Assembly: GCA_043228905.1 (NCBI GenBank)
Contig: JBHGNT010000001.1
Coordinates: 5,146,001-5,210,000, forward strand
Direction: 5' to 3'
DNA: 64,000 nucleotides
Source of the DNA: Azolla caroliniana
Taxonomy: Eukaryota > Polypodiophyta
The position numbers and the translations under genes are program-made. A model generated the notes under the pieces. That model was not told the DNA's origin. It saw nothing but the letters and a program-made list of their open reading frames with translations, and did no database searches. This document shows, piece by piece, positions 59,295-64,000 of the stretch; within the stretch, counting starts at the first letter, position 1, and each line of letters begins with the position of its first letter.

Positions 59295-59693
59295 CTGCAA
59301 AATTACAAACAGATAATAAGAAAAACAGATAAGAAACGAAATCTTCTAGCAAAGTACTTCTTAATAATAAGGAAACAACTCCTGAAAAGAGAAATTATAT
59401 GCAAATTGGAAAGACGATCAATTTTACATGCATTCGGGAATCAAAGTGATCACTTGATCAAACAATGCTCTCTTGATCCTCATAGGATACTCAAAGGTTC
59501 TAAACTCAAAGGTTGACAACCTATGAAACATGAAACAAAATGAAAATTTGAACCAGGATATGAAAGATTTTAAACCATCACCATATGAAAGAGAATAGAC
59601 AATTTAGAAAGAACACATGAAGGATGAAACAACCAACAAGATACAGAAGAGGAAAGTCAAGAGATCTAACCATTTCTTTCTTTTTCTCCTTGT

Positions 59694-60119
59694 TCATGAA
59701 TCATAGAGAAGTGATTCCTGATGCGTTTCAAGGACAACATCAGAGAGGGGGTACGCAACGCAGGTAAGAACAAATCCCTGAGCGACTCTTGAATCATCCA
59801 GAAAGGTCTGGTAGCTCTGATCCACTTCACCAGACTTCAGGATCGCAGCACAAGAGGAGCAGTTTCCAGATCTGCAAGAGATCGGGAGCTCGAGTCCAGC
59901 TTTCTCCGCAGCGTCAGAGATATAAACGTCTTCTGGAACGTCGAGAATCTTCTCGCCGTGTGGAGTTCTTAGGGTAACCTTGAAAGCCTGCGTGCCTGAC
60001 AGGGCTCTTGCAACCATGGATTTTCTTGCGTTACGGATGGAGACATTGGTGTGGAATCTTTGGTGCTGCTGGTGCGGAGGATGAGAGAGAGTGGAGGACA
60101 TGGCAGAAGCTGAGGCCAT
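59694..60119 (-). CDS. Plant-type [2Fe-2S] ferredoxin precursor, intronless
   Basis: Plastid ferredoxin carries electrons from photosystem I, or from FNR in non-green plastids, to FNR, thioredoxin reductase and assimilation enzymes. The 141-aa precursor has a basic, Ser/His-rich transit region (about 1-43) and a mature domain starting near [11 protein letters not shown]. The four cluster ligands are Cys82, Cys87, Cys90 and Cys120 (CRSGNCSSC, then VLTC), in the standard C-X4-C-X2-C-X29-C spacing. [13 protein letters not shown] and [10 protein letters not shown] match the family. The tail SLLYDS replaces the usual E-E-L-T-A ending. Asn replaces the common Ala/Ser-type residue in the cluster loop (SGNC), which is unusual but seen in divergent isoforms; leaf versus root type is not resolved. 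The ATG has a good context (CAACCATGG). Confidence 0.96.
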   Translation of the reverse strand: MASASAMSSTLSHPPHQQHQRFHTNVSIRNARKSMVARALSGTQAFKVTLRTPHGEKILDVPEDVYISDAAEKAGLELPISCRSGNCSSCAAILKSGEVDQSYQTFLDDSRVAQGFVLTCVAYPLSDVVLETHQESLLYDS

Positions 60120-61305
60120 GGTTGTGCTTCTCGGATAAAACTCTCTTTGGTGGTGCTGGTAGAGAGAACTAGCTAACTCTCATATCGTCTTAAGGAGTCA
60201 AAGTAGAGCTTTTTTTTTCAAGACATTTGCATGCTATCTATTTACACACATCCAACAGGAGTTTGGAATGCAATGCTTTTTCTCTATTACCGAATAACCT
60301 CAAAACCAAAATACAGTATAAGGTTCCGAAAGAAATCAGCAGCTCTCTCACAAACTGAGAGTTGGTGCACTATAAAAAATAGGTCTATATGGGAGTATCA
60401 TGGTGTTGCAATATTCAAGTAGACGTATGATTATGATTGCTGCACTATTGAATATGATCAATGTCTTCGCAAACTATGCTCCGTGCCCATGATCACAATT
60501 AATGATCGAGTCTGATCGTAAACATATCCACCCAAGAAAGCCATCATTTCTAATCCCCGTGAAGCTCAAGATGCCATCACGACCACGAAAAACCTCTCCT
60601 ATACTCCACAACATTCGAAGAAAAATTATGCACACTAACAAGCATCAATCTCTGAAAAAGCCACCCACTTTCACGTGCCAACATGTTCTACATTGTGTCC
60701 ATTTTGATCTCCCAATTTCAACCCATCAACATTACTCTTTTCACATTTGCATTTGTACATCTCAAATTTAGTTGGAAATTCTCAATCACAATATATCATG
60801 CTCATGGAGCTATTCTTTTGGTGCCACGATCATTAATACAAATATTAAAAAATGGAAGTAGATATCACATACATCTTTCTCACTAAATCTGAATGCATAG
60901 ACTATCCCATCTTTATTTGGGGAAATGGATACAGAGCAATTGAATAAAACATTGCCACATTATTAAATGGAACCAGTTTTCCACAGAAATTTTTTATTCA
61001 TTCAAAGCAAACAATGGTTATGAAAAGTGTTTGACAACAATGAAAAATTGTCACTTGTATATCTTTGCTAAAGTTAAAGCCCCGAAGAATATTTGTCATC
61101 TCTTCCACGGCAGTGAGGGGAGGACATGTTAGCTTATCAAGCTGCCCGGAGGACAAGTAATTCTTCAAACCACATTTAAACGGATCTTGAATTTGCATCC
61201 GTTTAACATTTTTTTTTATATAAACAGGGGAGTGGAAAAGGCATACCCAAATGCACATAGACATATTGAGCACAATTGTAATAAACGAGGAGTGTCCTAT
61301 ACGAT
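60120..61305. other. Intergenic; ferredoxin promoter and VMP1-like 3' region
   Basis: The first 150 bp upstream of the ferredoxin start include a TTATCC/GGATAA (I-box-like) core near 60,133. No other feature was recognised. Confidence 0.4.
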
Positions 61306-62110
61306 TTATAGAGTTTTCTTATCCACACCCTTCTTCCGCTCTTCTATTTCCTTGTTGTGTAATTCAAGAAGATAGCTTTGCGCTGTTGTATTGATGATAC
61401 TATTGAAGAAGGTTATGAGCATTATCCAAACAAAGGTATTCCAAACCATCGCTGGAGAAAACTTCCAAGGACTAGAAGTAGCCTTTTGGAAGAAAAAGCC
61501 AACACACCAAAAAGTAAACAATCAGCACATAAACTCTAAACCCTAAGCTATTTCACAAGAACATAAACTCTAAGAGTAAAACATTAAATACAATTTACTG
61601 CAACCACAGAGGTATTCTTGTAAGTTTTGAAAAGGTATTGGGGGTATTTGGGTGTTTTTTTATTTATTGGGGATATTATCTAAAATAAAACATCCAGTTA
61701 CCTTGTCAATGCCGGGCAGACCATTGCTGTCATCATCATTGTAACTCTTTTTGGCTTTCTCAAGTTGGCGCAAAACCGCATTCAAAATACCAGCAACAGC
61801 TGGTGTTCTCTCAAATAACCAACTGACATAGGCTTCAATTTGTTCAATAAGATGGTTGTTGCATAATATGATAATGAAAACCGTCTTTAGGAAAACCAAA
61901 AATAAGTAGTTAGTGTTTTCTCACACACAATAATGATGATTTTAAACCTTTTAATACATTACTAGCCTGAGGTTTCTTTTTAACTTTTTTCACCTGGATA
62001 TGAGTCTTGATGATAGCTTTCCCTATCAATGTTGGGATAAAGAATCTCCAAAATGGAACCAACATTTGACCACACATCATACCAGCAAGATCAAACAAAG
62101 GGTTTGGCAC
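61306..62110 (-). CDS. VMP1/KMS-type ER membrane protein, last three exons (5' part outside window)
   Basis: KMS1/KMS2 are the plant homologues of VMP1, ER membrane proteins of the VTT/SNARE-associated family needed for early secretion. Visible exons are 62110-61994, 61884-61702 and 61482-61306, all phase 0 with GT/AG borders. They read [20 protein letters not shown] and [18 protein letters not shown], then [17 protein letters not shown] with a variable loop ending LPGIDK, then [17 protein letters not shown], a transmembrane helix and a charged C-terminus ([14 protein letters not shown]). This matches the KMS C-terminal third. The preceding exon (with HLNFFTVL-like sequence) was not found up to 64,000, so the next intron is at least 1.89 kb. 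The middle loop is divergent from Arabidopsis. Confidence 0.88.
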
Positions 62111-62720
62111 CTAAAGAACCAATAAACATCAGGCTATTGAAGTTGGAACGATATACGTTTACTAATAACTACGTGCATTAATCATATCCAAAAAAACTCA
62201 AATAGGGAATTGGCAGAACTTTGAGCTGCCAACCAATAATATCTTATATGCCCTTCTTTGACATTGCACAGATTTTTTACCGTTAAAGGCTTCCAAACAA
62301 AAGAGCTGAAACTAAGGTTGTTTTGCATACCATACGACTGCTAAAGTTCTGATATAATTGTATGACCATTAGCTGTAAAGTTGCATTTAATAACAGGCAT
62401 AATTTGCTTTTATTAAGTTTTGCTTTCCAACTGTCTATGTGAAACCAAACCTAAGTTCTCTGATATCCAACATTTTCTATCACCTTCTTTTCACTGTGTA
62501 TTTTTCCTGTGCCACCTAGCCATTCTCATTCTTGTTCTTCATTTCTAAGATCAATTTTCTCCTCTTGAATTCATTACAGTGAATGGCGGGAAGCTAAGAA
62601 TTTGATTAATTCTAAGATTTTATTGCTGTTGAACTGCCACATTATTTTTTGCATGATAAATCATCTAAACCTTATAAAAATAAGCTGTATGAAAGTGATT
62701 TACACTAGCACTTCCAGTTT

Positions 62721-63149
62721 CTATTGAGGTTTGGAAATCCAGGAGCCTCTTGCACTTCAATTGAAATCTGGGCTAATATTTCCGATTTAAGGATCAGGGT
62801 TTACTCCTTAATCCACCGCTCTTGAATTACCCATTTATTCCCTTGTGACTATGCATTTCCCCTCTATTGAGGTTTGGAAATCCAGGAGCCTCTTGCACTT
62901 CAATTGAAATCTGGGCTAATATTTCCGATTTAAGGATCAGGGTTTACTCCTTAATCCACCGCTCTTGAATTACCCATTTATTCCCTTGTGATTACGCATT
63001 TCCCCTCTATTGAGGTTTGGAAATCCAGGAGCCTCTTGCACTTCAATTGAAATCTGGGCTAATATAGGCAATTTAAGGATCAGGGTTTACCCTTTAATCC
63101 ACCCCTCTTGAATTACCCATTTATTCCCTTGTGACTATGCATTTCCCCC
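62721..63149. repeat. Three near-identical 143-bp tandem repeats in a VMP1-like intron
   Basis: Units begin CTATTGAGGTTTGGAAATCC at 62721, 62864 and 63007. Units 1 and 2 differ at about two positions; unit 3 has a few more changes around TATAGGCAATTTAAGG and CCACCCCTC. The array sits in the intron upstream of the first visible VMP1-like exon. Confidence 0.92.
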
Positions 63150-64000
63150 TAATATGCAGCACGATTTAAAACCTGGACATCACAGTCAGACTAGATGTTG
63201 AGCAGATAAACCTTTAATCCAAAGAACTCGACAGTCATGATACTGGGGTAGAGCTGCAAGCATGGAAAGGGTGAAATGCCATATACACAAATGCCATGGG
63301 AAAATTGATTCAGCGATGACATTGATTCAGCACAAGTTGACAGTATGCCTAGAAATGTTTGCAGTATCAATGTGAGATGCAGAATGAGACCAGAACCCAA
63401 AACTTGTAAAACCAGTTTGGAGATTATAGATGTATTTTCTACAAGCATAAACACCTTCAGGATTAACTAGCTGCAGTCAAATCAGTGAAGTTTGACACAG
63501 AGTTAGTGTGGAAATGTATCTGTGCACTGCCTCTGAAGTATAAGGCTTGGTCGCAACTTTGACCACTCAGGTGAGAAATTCGTTGCTTTTTTCGGCAGAA
63601 ATTACTGAGTTACTTCAAGAAGAAGAGCTGTGGATGAGGGCACCTCAACAATTGAATATGGATTCCACATTCTTTCTAGACAGTAAATTGAAGAAGAAAA
63701 AGATGCCACAAGCGTGGTAAACTCGAAGTACGGCTCACAGTTCAAGTCTGGAAAATCTGAAGGTAAGATTCTCATGGTCAGCTAGGAACACTTCCACACA
63801 TACGATTGATGATGCAAGCATGAAATATCTTGTTATGTTCATAGTGACATGGTGTATTGAATGCACGATTATCACAGCAGTGATTTGTACATGTAAGTTG
63901 CATGAAGATGCATGCAGATTAGTTGGCACAACTTGTCCGGCCTGGCTCAAGTGCCTGAGAAATGAGAAGTTTGCACAATGGCCACAAATAAGCGGATTGG
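63150..64000. other. Probable intron of the VMP1-like gene; nothing recognised
   Basis: No exon with VMP1/KMS similarity and no other feature was found in these 850 bp. Confidence 0.4.

Overview
This 64-kb window is nuclear DNA from a land plant. The evidence is a set of plant-specific genes (chloroplast ATP synthase gamma, plant-type [2Fe-2S] ferredoxin with a transit region, HOS1, a P-class PPR protein, a G-type lectin receptor kinase), spliceosomal introns with canonical borders, telo-box motifs near two gene starts, and AT-rich intergenic DNA with many microsatellites, LINE remnants and a MITE. The lineage cannot be fixed from the sequence alone. Several proteins (VMP1/KMS C-terminus, ferredoxin tail, PPR) look fairly divergent from Arabidopsis, so an early-diverging vascular plant is possible, but this is only an impression. 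The window has no operons, CRISPR arrays or bacterial features.

Layout, left to right: (1) 1-568, minus: 5' part of a PRMT1-type arginine methyltransferase with an 11-nt microexon, and a probable 5'UTR intron reaching to about 1.34 kb. (2) 4.53-12.51 kb, minus: a complete nine-exon HOS1 ubiquitin-ligase/nuclear-pore gene (923 aa as joined), with an LTR-like insertion in its last intron. (3) 15.16-18.78 kb, plus: a three-exon TMEM205-like membrane protein with a decayed LINE in intron 1. (4) 20.24-22.43 kb, plus: four-exon ribosomal protein eL33 (RPL35A) whose last intron appears to be GC-AG. (5) 25.49-28.06 kb, plus: intronless G-type lectin receptor-like kinase, followed by degenerate repeats that begin inside its 3' coding end. 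(6) 32.64-34.51 kb, minus: intronless P-class PPR protein. (7) 35.35-36.79 kb, plus: two-exon F-box protein flanked by SINE-like repeats. (8) 39.47-40.61 kb, minus: chloroplast ATP synthase gamma. (9) 42.4-45.3 kb: LINE remnant, hAT-like MITE, tandem duplications and a broken second copy of the F-box gene lacking its F-box exon. (10) 46.62-48.14 kb, minus: F-box/kelch gene with microsatellites upstream. (11) 53.7-54.54 kb: 3' end of a LINE. (12) 55.09-57.21 kb, plus: splicing factor ISY1. (13) 59.69-60.12 kb, minus: ferredoxin, with unassigned exon-like segments just downstream. (14) 61.31-62.11 kb, minus: the last three exons of a VMP1/KMS-type ER membrane protein, whose upstream intron carries three near-identical 143-bp repeats.

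The genes are functionally unrelated housekeeping, plastid or signalling genes; I see no coordinated pathway. The most notable signals are structural: the microexon, the GC-AG intron, the F-box duplication with loss of exon 1, SINE-like units on both sides of the parent gene, the MITE, and the repeats spanning the receptor-kinase stop codon. I did not find a convincing new biological system.
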